5,044 nt of DNA from Bacillota bacterium (GCA_023435505.1 JAEYRR010000305.1:1-5044); one strand, 5' to 3'. Positions 1-5,044 are shown, counted from the first letter of the stretch. Notes: generated by a model from the letters alone, not told the origin. Program-made: numbers and translations.

Positions 1-618
1 GGTTATATTGGTTTCATCTAACAGCATAATATTTGCCTTAGACAGCAAATTGCTGAGGGAAGCCTCTTCCTCACGGACAAGAAGATTATTTATGTAACTT
101 TTGGTGGTTATAAAACAGTCGGTAATCTCTTTAATTGGGAAAAAGTCCAGATCACGTTGCTTGTCTGCCTGCCCGATCAATCCAATATCAAGTTTGTTTT
201 CCTCTAAAAGTGCAATTGTTTTAAAGGTAGATTGACAGCTGATTGTAATTCTAATATGTGGATGTTTCTCTACAAACGCTTTCAGATACGGCAAAAGGAG
301 AAATTTGCATAAAGTGGTGCTGACACCGATTCGAATATGTCCAATCCCCAGAGTTTTAATCTTATTAATCCGTTGATTAGCAAGCTCCAGGGAATTAAAG
401 GCTGTAGAGGTAGATTCAAATAGAATTTTGCCTTCCTCTGTCAATACGACACCGCGACTATTGCGATAAAACAGAGGAACATCTAAAATGGATTCTAGTT
501 TGCTGATGGATTTGCTTATAGCCGGTTGGCTGATATATAACTCTTTTGAAGCTTTGGATATATTGCCGGCTTTTGCTACTGTATGAAAGATACGGTACAG
601 AGATAGATTTTGTTCCAT
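1..618 (-). CDS. LysR-family transcriptional regulator (3' end cut by window edge)
   Basis: This is a DNA-binding transcriptional regulator of the LysR type; 206 codons are visible and the frame is still open at base 1 (family members are usually about 290-310 aa). The N-terminus is a typical winged helix-turn-helix: an initial helix with LYRIFHTVAK, then the motif around residues 18-42 with SKASKELYISQPAISKSI, then LFYRNSRGVVLTEEG at 49-63. Residues from about 90 begin the periplasmic-binding-protein-like effector domain, with IGHIRIGVSTTLCKFLLLPY and LDIGLIG. The ATG at 618 is supported by the SD AAGGGAGGAA (621-630), 4 nt away if GGAGG is taken as the core. It lies 14 nt after the acetyltransferase stop, so the two are probably co-transcribed. 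Being divergent from leuC with a LysR-like box between them suggests that it controls leuCD; the effector is unknown. It resembles E. coli leuO in position only. Confidence 0.95.
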   Translation of the reverse strand, partial: MEQNLSLYRIFHTVAKAGNISKASKELYISQPAISKSISKLESILDVPLFYRNSRGVVLTEEGKILFESTSTAFNSLELANQRINKIKTLGIGHIRIGVSTTLCKFLLLPYLKAFVEKHPHIRITISCQSTFKTIALLEENKLDIGLIGQADKQRDLDFFPIKEITDCFITTKSYINNLLVREEEASLSNLLSKANIMLLDETNIT

Positions 619-630
619 GTTTCCTCCCTT

Positions 631-652
631 TCCTAACTGTTTGCAGTTAGGA
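631..652 (-). other. Perfect 9-bp hairpin spanning the acetyltransferase stop codon, just before the lysR SD
   Basis: On the leftward transcript the arms TCCTAACTG and CAGTTAGGA pair perfectly around a CAAA loop. The hairpin covers the last five sense codons and the TAG stop of the acetyltransferase gene and ends at the base next to the SD of the LysR gene. No T-run follows (the next bases are AAGGGAGG), so it is not an intrinsic terminator. It may affect ribosome release, translational coupling or mRNA stability; this is inference. Confidence 0.55.
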
Positions 653-1226
653 TGTTTTCAATAGTTTCTTTCTTCAAGTCTGTTATTAAAATGCATTTCT
701 CTGGTGAGCTATTCGCCACTAAGTCTTTTTGGGGACGCAAAGATAATTCCATACATATAAGGTCTCTCCATGCACCATGTTTATACCCTGTCTTTTCATA
801 CATCCCACAGGTTGTAAACCCTAATTTCTCATGAAATCTGACACTTGATTCATTGGGATAGGAAATATAGACATAGACATGATAATATCCCTGAAGTTTT
901 AACAGAGCTATTAAAGCCTGATAAAGCTTTTTGGCAATTCCAGTATGATGATAATCAGGGTGTACATATATGGAGGTTTCCACATCCCAAGAAAAAGCAG
1001 CCCTAGTTTTAAAGCTAGATGCATAGGCATAGGCTACAATTTTTCCTTCATCACGATAAACCAAATAAGGGTATTGGGCGTTAACTAATCTAATTCGCTG
1101 AGTGAATTCTTCTAAGGTTGGCACCTCATATTCAAAAGTAATTACGGTATTTTTTATATATGGGGCATAGATCTCCAAGATTTCTTTGGCATCTGCCTCG
1201 GAAGCTAGGGATATACCTTGATTCAT
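633..1226 (-). CDS. GNAT-family N-acetyltransferase (phosphinothricin acetyltransferase-like)
   Basis: This is a predicted cytoplasmic acetyl-CoA-dependent N-acetyltransferase of 197 aa. The GNAT fold runs over residues 4-163. The acetyl-CoA-binding motif A is TSIYVHPDYHHTGIAKKL (84-101), with H94-T95-G96-I97-A98 in place of the usual Q/RxxGxG/A. Motif B is seen as PNESSVRFHEKLGF (124-137), followed by the GYKHGAWRDLICMEL block (147-161) typical of the phosphinothricin/methionine-sulfoximine acetyltransferase group. The real substrate cannot be read from sequence. The 34 residues after 163 are an extra tail of unclear role. The frame is open up to a TTG at 1274, but the ATG at 1226 is preferred: it has the SD AAGGAAAGGA (1235-1244) with 8 nt spacing and matches where the family normally begins, while the TTG has no SD. 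It is first in a leftward operon with the LysR gene and divergent from leuC. Confidence 0.92.
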   Translation of the reverse strand: MNQGISLASEADAKEILEIYAPYIKNTVITFEYEVPTLEEFTQRIRLVNAQYPYLVYRDEGKIVAYAYASSFKTRAAFSWDVETSIYVHPDYHHTGIAKKLYQALIALLKLQGYYHVYVYISYPNESSVRFHEKLGFTTCGMYEKTGYKHGAWRDLICMELSLRPQKDLVANSSPEKCILITDLKKETIENILTANS

Positions 1227-1248
1227 AACATCAATCCTTTCCTTATAT

Positions 1249-1271
1249 GCCAAAGAGCTCCGTCTTTGCGC
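1249..1271 (-). other. Small hairpin in the leader of the acetyltransferase mRNA
   Basis: On the leftward strand CAAAGA (1263-1268) pairs with TCTTTG (1251-1256) around a six-base loop, and flanking GC pairs can extend it across one bulge. It sits just upstream of the SD that starts translation at 1226. No T-run follows, so it is not a terminator. The pairing is short and may be chance. Confidence 0.3.
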
Positions 1272-1281
1272 CAAATAAAAT

Positions 1282-1298
1282 TATAACTTATGGTTATA
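1282..1298. promoter_or_regulatory. Candidate LysR-type operator (ATAAC-N5-GTTAT, T-N11-A)
   Basis: TATAAC (1282-1287) and GTTATA (1293-1298) form a perfect inverted repeat around TTATG. The inner ATAAC-N5-GTTAT satisfies the LysR-family T-N11-A rule (T1284, A1296). The centre is at 1290. With the leuC start of transcription predicted near 1355 (7 nt after its -10 box), the site lies at about -65, the standard position of a LysR recognition site at an activated promoter. It also lies about 20-35 nt downstream of the predicted start of the leftward operon, where binding could repress that operon. A LysR gene lies two genes to the left. The regulator-site link is inference. Confidence 0.6.
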
Positions 1299-1323
1299 GC
1301 TTCTATTCGTATTATGTATTTTT

Positions 1324-1353
1324 ATTATATCAAATTTTATGCTATACTTTCAA
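1324..1353 (-). promoter_or_regulatory. Sigma-A-like promoter of the acetyltransferase-lysR operon
   Basis: Read leftwards, TTGAAA (1353-1348) is followed after 18 nt by a perfect TATAAT (1329-1324). Transcription would begin near 1317, giving a leader of about 90 nt. The -35 region lies on top of the -10 box of the rightward leuC promoter, so RNA polymerase cannot occupy both at once. A chance match is possible in such AT-rich DNA, but spacing and orientation both fit. Confidence 0.6.
1340..1348 (+). promoter_or_regulatory. Extended -10 promoter of leuC
   Basis: TG (1340-1341), one base, then TATACT (1343-1348) make a textbook extended -10 element. The hexamer 17 nt upstream (1320-1325, TTTTAT) is a very poor -35, which is common at promoters that need an activator. 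The predicted start near 1355 leaves a leader of about 35 nt, too short for a T-box or riboswitch, so control here should be at initiation. A further weak palindrome, CTAT-N7-ATAG (1342-1356), also T-N11-A, covers the -10 itself. Confidence 0.6.
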
Positions 1354-1390
1354 TAGTAAGTGAGAAAGAGCATTTAAGGAGGACGATGCA

Positions 1391-2656
1391 ATGGGAATGA
1401 CAATGACACAGAAGATTTTAGCCGCCCATGCTGGTTTAGATAAGGTTGTTGCTGGACAATTAATAGAGGCAAATCTTGATTTGGTTTTAGCCAATGATAT
1501 TACCGGTCCAGTTGCGATACATGAAGTGGAAAAACTGAATAAGAAGACAGTATTTGATAAAGATAAAATTGCTCTTGTACCTGACCACTTTGCACCGAAT
1601 AAAGATATTAAGTCTGCTGAACACTGCAAATGTCTTAGAGAATATGCTATGAAACACAATATTACTAACTATTTTGAAGTGGGTGAAATGGGAATTGAAC
1701 ATGCCCTTCTTCCTGAAAAAGGTCTGATAGTAGCAGGAGAGACTTGTATTGGAGCAGATTCACACACTTGTACATACGGAGCTCTTGGAGCATTTTCCAC
1801 AGGAGTAGGCTCTACTGACATGGGTGCTGGTATGATTACCGGTAAAGCATGGTTTAAAGTTCCATCTGCCATTAAGTTTGTGCTTACTGGTAAACCATCT
1901 AAATGGGTAAGCGGTAAAGATGTAATTCTCCATATTATTGGAATGATCGGTGTGGACGGAGCTCTTTATAAATCCATGGAATTTACTGGAGATGGAATAA
2001 AGAATCTTTCTATGGATGATCGTTTTACTATTGCGAATATGGCAATTGAGGCTGGGGCAAAGAATGGGATATTTCCTGTAGATGAGCTGACTATTGCATA
2101 TATGGAGGAACATTCTAAAAAGAGTTACACAATCTATGAAGCAGATGAGGATGCGGAGTATGATGAAACATATACTATAGATTTAAGTACTTTAGAGCCA
2201 ACGGTAGCATTTCCACATTTACCTGAAAACACAAGGAAAGTAAAAGATGCAGGGGAAGTTAAGATAGATCAGGTTGTGATTGGATCATGTACCAATGGAA
2301 GAATTGAAGATTTACGTGTGGCAGCCAAAGTGCTAGAAGGACGTCATGTGGCAAAAGGACTTCGTGTTATTGTAATTCCTGCGACGCAGGCTATTTACCT
2401 TAAATCAATTGAAGAAGGTTTGACTCAAACCTTTATCAAAGCAGGAGCCATCGTTTCTACTCCAACCTGTGGCCCATGTCTAGGAGGCTATATGGGGATA
2501 CTAGCAGCAGGAGAGCGTGCGATATCTACGACAAACAGGAATTTTGTTGGTAGAATGGGGCATGTGGAGTCTGAAGTGTATCTTGCAAGCCCAGCAGTAG
2601 CAGCCGCCAGTGCAGTTACCGGATTTATCAGTCAACCATCTGACATTGGTTTATAG
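1391..2656 (+). CDS. leuC: 3-isopropylmalate dehydratase, large subunit
   Basis: With LeuD this forms isopropylmalate isomerase, a cytoplasmic [4Fe-4S] enzyme that converts 2-isopropylmalate to 3-isopropylmalate via dehydration and rehydration, the second committed step of leucine synthesis. It is 421 aa, the length of the clostridial/archaeal LeuC subtype rather than the roughly 466 aa of the E. coli form. Aconitase-family landmarks are present: GADSHT at 121-126, GSTDMGAGM just after it, IGSCTNGR at 297-304, and TCGPCLGG at 359-366. The three cluster ligands should be C300, C360 and C363. The ATG at 1391 follows the SD AAGGAGG (1376-1382) with 8 nt spacing and begins with [15 protein letters not shown], a usual start for this subtype. 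An ATG at 1386 is out of frame. It is first in the rightward leu operon, but the gap to leuD is unusually long (180 nt). Confidence 0.98.
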   Translation: MGMTMTQKILAAHAGLDKVVAGQLIEANLDLVLANDITGPVAIHEVEKLNKKTVFDKDKIALVPDHFAPNKDIKSAEHCKCLREYAMKHNITNYFEVGEMGIEHALLPEKGLIVAGETCIGADSHTCTYGALGAFSTGVGSTDMGAGMITGKAWFKVPSAIKFVLTGKPSKWVSGKDVILHIIGMIGVDGALYKSMEFTGDGIKNLSMDDRFTIANMAIEAGAKNGIFPVDELTIAYMEEHSKKSYTIYEADEDAEYDETYTIDLSTLEPTVAFPHLPENTRKVKDAGEVKIDQVVIGSCTNGRIEDLRVAAKVLEGRHVAKGLRVIVIPATQAIYLKSIEEGLTQTFIKAGAIVSTPTCGPCLGGYMGILAAGERAISTTNRNFVGRMGHVESEVYLASPAVAAASAVTGFISQPSDIGL

Positions 2657-2700
2657 AGCATACGTAGGTATTGATATATTTATGAAATAAGGGAAATGGA

Positions 2701-2757
2701 GGTTTGGTATCTGGTAGTAATATCAGATACAGCTTGACTGTTTCATACAGTCCAACC
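2701..2757 (+). other. Possible structured RNA element (three-way junction) between leuC and leuD
   Basis: Three helices can be drawn by eye and nest together. P1 pairs GGTT plus G (2701-2704, 2706) with CCAACC (2753-2757) across a bulged T. P2 pairs GTATCTGGTA (2707-2716) with TATCAGATAC (2721-2730), ten pairs including one G-U, closed by a GTAA loop of GNRA type. P3 pairs GACTGT (2736-2741) with ACAGTC (2747-2752) around five bases. There is no T-run, so it is not a terminator, and I recognise no known riboswitch core. It could be a processing or stability element that sets the leuC to leuD ratio, an uncharacterised cis-regulatory RNA, or a remnant of a small mobile repeat. Confidence 0.45.
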
Positions 2758-2764
2758 ATATAAA
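2734..2764 (+). promoter_or_regulatory. Weak candidate internal promoter for leuD
   Basis: TTGACT (2734-2739) is followed after 19 nt by TATAAA (2759-2764). Each box is one base from consensus, but the spacing is long and the -35 lies inside the hairpin region between leuC and leuD. It could give leuD some leuC-independent expression. AT-rich DNA yields such matches by chance. Confidence 0.22.
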
Positions 2765-2836
2765 TAAATAGGAATCAGTGATAATTTAGGCAACATTAGT
2801 TGTGATACGTACAGACTATTTAGAAGGAGGATATCT

Positions 2837-3322
2837 ATGAGGGCTTTAGGAAAAGTTCACAAATACGGAGATAATGTAGATACAGATGTAATAATTCCTG
2901 CTAGATATCTCAATTCTTCTGACCCAGCTGAGTTAGCGAAGAATTGTATGGAGGATATAGATCCGGAATTTATAAATCGAGTTCAAAAAGGTGATATTAT
3001 TGTGGCAAACAAGAACTTTGGATGTGGTTCTTCTAGGGAGCATGCTCCCATTGCCATAAAAGCAGCTGGTATCAGTTGCGTGATTGCAGAAACATTTGCC
3101 AGAATATTTTTTAGAAACTCCATTAATATTGGGTTACCAATCATTGAATGTCCAGAGGCTGCAAAGACTATTGAGGCTGGAGATGAGGTAGAAATAGATT
3201 TTGATACAGGTGTTATACATGATGTTACAAAGGGTATGAGTTTTCAGGGCCAGGCATTTCCTGCCTTTATGCAGAAGATTATAGAAGCAGAGGGCCTGAT
3301 GAACTATATCAATCAACAGTAG
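2837..3322 (+). CDS. leuD: 3-isopropylmalate dehydratase, small subunit
   Basis: This is the swivelling small subunit of isopropylmalate isomerase, partner of LeuC. At 161 aa it is the short form that pairs with the 420-aa type LeuC (the E. coli protein is about 200 aa). Family motifs are clear: [16 protein letters not shown] at 10-25 and [19 protein letters not shown] starting at 60, whose GCGSSREH loop contributes active-site residues. The rest, with [19 protein letters not shown], is standard for the family. The ATG at 2837 has a very strong SD, AGAAGGAGG (2822-2830), 6 nt upstream. Nothing looks damaged. It is probably co-transcribed with leuC despite the 180-nt structured gap, and is followed after 45 nt by a large hairpin that probably ends the leuCD transcript. 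Confidence 0.98.
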   Translation: MRALGKVHKYGDNVDTDVIIPARYLNSSDPAELAKNCMEDIDPEFINRVQKGDIIVANKNFGCGSSREHAPIAIKAAGISCVIAETFARIFFRNSINIGLPIIECPEAAKTIEAGDEVEIDFDTGVIHDVTKGMSFQGQAFPAFMQKIIEAEGLMNYINQQ

Positions 3323-3334
3323 GTATTAATCAAG

Positions 3335-3349
3335 CGATTCGTTGAATCG
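3335..3349 (+). other. Short hairpin after leuD
   Basis: CGATTC and GAATCG form a perfect six-pair stem with a GTT loop, 12 nt past the leuD stop and just before the larger terminator-like hairpin. No T-run follows. It may protect the 3' end of the leuD message or be chance. Confidence 0.3.
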
Positions 3350-3367
3350 GCCATAGAAGGAAAATAG

Positions 3368-3406
3368 AAATGCAGCTCCATGGCTTACGGCTATGGAGCT
3401 GCATTT
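3368..3406. terminator. Long hairpin, probable bidirectional terminator after leuD
   Basis: A 17-pair stem (3368-3384 with 3390-3406, one G-U) begins AAATGCAGCTCCAT and ends ATGGAGCTGCATTT, with a TTACG loop. Read rightwards the T-stretch is only TTT followed by GGCC, so rightward termination may be leaky. Read leftwards the stem is followed by CTATTTTCC, a better T-tract. It sits 45 nt after the leuD stop and is the likely end of the leuCD transcript. Confidence 0.7.
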
Positions 3407-3443
3407 GGCCTAATTATAATATAAAAAGTGGTAGGAATCCCTC

Positions 3444-3471
3444 TTGTCTTTCTTCATAACCCGTGTATAAA
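3444..3471 (+). promoter_or_regulatory. Candidate promoter for the acidic small protein
   Basis: TTGTCT (3444-3449) is followed after 16 nt by TATAAA (3466-3471). It would start transcription near 3478, leaving a leader of about 70 nt. A loose stem (3459-3468 with 3477-3486, several G-U pairs) overlaps the -10. The match is moderate, but the preceding terminator makes a separate promoter likely somewhere in 3407-3537; I saw no better one. Confidence 0.4.
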
Positions 3472-3551
3472 ATATCGTATATGGGTAAGAATAGTGGCTG
3501 TAATACATTATCATGTCAGATATATGAAAAGGTTATGAAAGGAGCCAGTTT

Positions 3552-3752
3552 ATGAAGGATAACGATCAATTTGATGATGAATTCTACGACTATGATGATC
3601 GGGTAGACTCCATGGAGGATTCTTATGGGGACGCTTACGAGGATTATGAAGATGAGGAAGATGAGTACGAATACGAAGATGAAGAAGATGTCGAGGATGA
3701 ATATGACTACGAGGATTTTATAGAAGGACAGTATGATGAAAGGGATGATTAA
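3552..3752 (+). CDS. Extremely acidic 66-aa small protein of unknown function
   Basis: I do not recognise a family. The product is almost pure Asp/Glu/Tyr: 21 Asp, 16 Glu and 10 Tyr in 66 residues, against only one Lys and two Arg (net charge about -34). It has no Leu, Pro, Thr, Trp, Cys or His, no signal peptide and no membrane segment, and should be intrinsically disordered. Runs such as EDYEDEEDEYEYEDEED (30-46) give the DNA a GAN/TAY-rich repeat-like texture that could expand or shrink by slippage. The reality of the gene rests on the SD AAAGGAG (3538-3544), 7 nt before ATG, and on a plausible promoter. Acidic proteins of this kind may mimic DNA, bind cations, or act as an acidic tail to a partner; none of these can be chosen from sequence. 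It lies between the leuCD terminator and the RNA unit before leuB. Confidence 0.72.
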   Translation: MKDNDQFDDEFYDYDDRVDSMEDSYGDAYEDYEDEEDEYEYEDEEDVEDEYDYEDFIEGQYDERDD

Positions 3753-3788
3753 GAAAGTATCTGTTATGAGAGAGTTTTTTGGTACCTC

Positions 3789-3817
3789 TTGACAGAACTG
3801 GAAGAATCATTTATAAT
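3789..3817 (+). promoter_or_regulatory. Perfect-consensus sigma-A promoter upstream of the leuB leader RNA
   Basis: TTGACA (3789-3794), a 17-nt spacer and TATAAT (3812-3817) match the housekeeping promoter exactly at all twelve positions with ideal spacing. It begins 36 nt after the acidic ORF stop. Transcription should begin at about 3821-3824. This is by far the strongest promoter in the window, yet a strong terminator follows after about 150 nt rather than a gene. Confidence 0.85.
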
Positions 3818-3820
3818 GTC

Positions 3821-3975
3821 GATAACTTCATCGGATTGTCCGATGGCAAGGACGAGTACGTATCACTGAATACCCAGAACAAAGACAGCCGAAGTGCGTC
3901 TGCATGTAGGAATATGTCTCGTAATGTGTAAGGACTAATGTCGCCCTAAGTAAGAATTCTTACTTAGGGCTTTTT
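3821..3975 (+). ncRNA. Candidate structured non-coding RNA or terminator-controlled leader of leuB
   Basis: This unit of about 150 nt lies between a perfect-consensus promoter and a strong intrinsic terminator. It appears richer in G+C than the intergenic DNA around it. Pairings drawn by eye: CATCGGA (3829-3835) with TCCGATG (3839-3845), loop TTG; a long stem ACGAG-T-ACGTAT (3852-3863) with ATATGTCTCGT (3912-3922), eleven pairs with one bulged T and one G-U; inside it AGAC-A-GC (3883-3889) with GCGTCT (3896-3901); then the terminator. I found no T-box core, no run of leucine codons and no riboswitch class I can name. It may be a free small RNA, or a leader in which a ligand or protein decides read-through into leuB. 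An open frame of 50 codons from TTG 3779 to TAA 3931 crosses it but has no good SD. The start is predicted, not measured. Confidence 0.6.
3943..3975 (+). terminator. Strong intrinsic terminator upstream of leuB
   Basis: The arms GCCCTAAGTAAG (3943-3954) and CTTACTTAGGGC (3959-3970) pair perfectly over 12 bp around an AATT loop, followed at once by TTTTT (3971-3975). It ends the RNA begun at about 3824. The only competing pairing I could find is GTAAG (3928-3932) with CTTAC (3959-3963), which is weak, so a clear antiterminator is not visible. Confidence 0.9.
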
Positions 3976-4038
3976 CATACATAAAATTGTATGAGTTTTA
4001 ATATACAGTAAAATCAATTAAAGAAAGGGTGTTACTTG
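3976..4038 (+). promoter_or_regulatory. leuB upstream region: small hairpin, weak promoter and SD
   Basis: CATACA (3976-3981) and TGTATG (3988-3993) form a six-pair hairpin. TTGTAT (3987-3992), 16 nt, then TAAAAT (4009-4014) is a weak candidate promoter that could give leuB basal transcription independent of read-through. The SD AAAGGG (4024-4029) lies 9 nt before the leuB ATG. The hairpin arms resemble a LysR box but give T-N12-A, not T-N11-A. Confidence 0.35.
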
Positions 4039-5044
4039 ATGCATTTTAATATAGCTTTAATTCCTGGTGATGGAATCGGACCAGAAATCGTAAGGGAAGC
4101 AACAAAGGTACTTAACAAAGTAGGTTCTATCTACGGACATTCCTTTACATACACAGAGGTTTTAATGGGTGGCGTCAGTATTGATGCAACCGGGTATCCT
4201 TTAACAAAAGAAGCTTTAGAGACAGCAAAAGCCAGTGATTCTGTATTACTGGGCGCAGTAGGTGGGAAGGTTGGACAGTCCAACTGGTATGAGCTTCCAC
4301 CAGACAGACGTCCGGAAGCAGGCCTTCTTCAGATTAGAAAAGGTCTGAACCTATTTGCTAACATACGACCTGCTGTTTTATTTGACGAATTAAAGGGAGC
4401 TTGTCCACTGAAGGACAGCATTGTGCAGGATGGCTTTGATTTTGTAGTAATGCGAGAACTTACAGGAGGCCTTTACTTTGGAGAACGTAAGACAGTAGAA
4501 GAAAATGGAGTCAGAAAAGCGATTGATACTCTTACATATGACGAAAATGAAATAAGAAGAATTGCTAAATGGGGCTTTGACATTGCCATGAAGAGAAATA
4601 AAAAGGTCTGTTCTGTAGATAAGGCAAATGTACTAGATTCCTCCAGACTCTGGAGACAGGTAGTCAAGGAAGTTGCAAAAGAGTATCCAGAGGTTGAACT
4701 TTCTGATATGTTAGTTGACAACTGTGCCATGCAGCTTGTAAAAGATCCAACCCAGTTTGATGTGATTCTTACTGAAAATATGTTTGGCGATATTCTTTCT
4801 GATGAGGCCAGCATGGTAACCGGTTCTATTGGAATGTTAGCCAGTGCAAGCCTAGGAGAGACCAAGTTAGGACTTTATGAGCCAAGTCATGGATCCGCTC
4901 CTGATATTGCAGGACAGAATAAGGCAAATCCAATCGCAACCATATTAAGTGCAGCCATGATGCTTCGTTATTCTTTTGATTTGATGGAAGAAGCAGATGC
5001 GATAGAAAATGCAGTGAAACAAGTCTTAAAAGAAGGGTATCGGA
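4039..5044 (+). CDS. leuB: 3-isopropylmalate dehydrogenase (3' end cut by window edge)
   Basis: This NAD-dependent, Mg/Mn-requiring dehydrogenase oxidises and decarboxylates 3-isopropylmalate to 2-oxoisocaproate, the last step before transamination to leucine. In the window 335 codons are visible and the frame stays open; family members are about 355-365 aa, so some 20-30 residues are missing. Landmarks: [10 protein letters not shown] at 9-18; LLGAVGG near 73-79; substrate-binding R100 and R110 in [18 protein letters not shown]139 and Y146 in [10 protein letters not shown]; catalytic K195 in [15 protein letters not shown]; metal-binding D227, D251 and D255 in VDNCAMQL and [11 protein letters not shown]; and the NAD-specific [15 protein letters not shown] at 284-298. 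The ATG at 4039 has the SD AAAGGG with 9 nt spacing and puts the first beta strand where expected. It is separated from leuCD by two terminators and is probably transcribed by read-through from the 3789 promoter or from a weak promoter of its own. Confidence 0.98.
   Translation, partial: MHFNIALIPGDGIGPEIVREATKVLNKVGSIYGHSFTYTEVLMGGVSIDATGYPLTKEALETAKASDSVLLGAVGGKVGQSNWYELPPDRRPEAGLLQIRKGLNLFANIRPAVLFDELKGACPLKDSIVQDGFDFVVMRELTGGLYFGERKTVEENGVRKAIDTLTYDENEIRRIAKWGFDIAMKRNKKVCSVDKANVLDSSRLWRQVVKEVAKEYPEVELSDMLVDNCAMQLVKDPTQFDVILTENMFGDILSDEASMVTGSIGMLASASLGETKLGLYEPSHGSAPDIAGQNKANPIATILSAAMMLRYSFDLMEEADAIENAVKQVLKEGYR

Noticed and set aside
652..834. A 60-aa rightward open frame opposite the acetyltransferase
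   Set aside because: It is antisense to the conserved C-terminal GNAT block, with no SD or promoter.
1342..2113. Several leftward open frames opposite leuC (for example 1342-1659, 1669-1872, 1760-2113)
   Set aside because: They lie wholly or mostly antisense to a well-supported leuC, lack an SD and show no domain pattern; they are mirror frames of its codon use.
3630..3720. Repeat-like GAN/TAY tract as a tandem repeat or CRISPR-like array
   Set aside because: It is the codon reflection of the acidic D/E/Y run in one ORF; there is no regular unit or spacer.
2661..3862. Palindrome TACGTA at 2661, 2806 and 3857 as a possible shared site
   Set aside because: Three hits of a self-complementary hexamer in 5 kb is not clearly above chance, and the flanks differ.
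3779..3931. A 50-codon open frame (from TTG) reading VPLDRTGRIIYNVDNFIGL and onward across the RNA unit
   Set aside because: It has no ATG and no convincing SD, no family I recognise, and it runs over the perfect promoter and the RNA helices. A frame this short is expected by chance. A decayed gene fragment cannot be excluded.
3821..4038. Leucine T-box or leucine leader-peptide attenuator before leuB
   Set aside because: No AGGGTGGNACCGCG-like T-box core and no small ORF with consecutive leucine codons could be found in the leader.
4473..4865. A 130-aa leftward open frame opposite leuB
   Set aside because: It is antisense to catalytic and metal-binding motifs of leuB and has low-complexity Ser/Thr-rich composition typical of a shadow frame.

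Overview
The window looks like a chromosomal piece of a low-GC Firmicute, most likely a clostridial (Lachnospiraceae-type) bacterium. This is inferred from the AT-rich base composition, strong GGAGG-type ribosome binding sites, consensus-like sigma-A promoters, and the short two-subunit isopropylmalate isomerase (LeuC 421 aa, LeuD 161 aa) typical of clostridia and archaea. I cannot name the species.

Layout. The left quarter is transcribed leftwards: a GNAT-family N-acetyltransferase (633-1226) is followed 14 nt later by a LysR-type regulator (618 down to 1, cut by the window edge), apparently one operon. A 164-nt divergent region (1227-1390) separates them from leuC. It holds a leftward promoter, an overlapping extended -10 promoter for leuC, and an ATAAC-N5-GTTAT palindrome of the LysR T-N11-A type, centred about 65 nt upstream of the predicted leuC start of transcription. 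To the right lie leuC (1391-2656), an unusually long 180-nt gap with a possible three-way-junction RNA fold, leuD (2837-3322) and a long terminator-like hairpin. Next come an extremely acidic 66-aa ORF (3552-3752), a perfect-consensus promoter (3789-3817) driving about 150 nt of apparently non-coding structured RNA that ends in a strong terminator (3943-3975), and leuB (4039 onward, cut by the right edge after 335 codons).

How it fits together. LeuC and LeuD form isopropylmalate isomerase and LeuB is 3-isopropylmalate dehydrogenase, so the window covers the second and third committed steps of leucine synthesis. The LysR protein is a plausible activator of leuCD. leuB is separated from leuCD by two hairpin terminators, a small acidic ORF and a stand-alone RNA unit. 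That insertion is the most unusual part of the window. The RNA could be a free-standing small RNA or a terminator-controlled leader for leuB. I found no T-box signature, no leucine-codon leader peptide, and no riboswitch class I can name.
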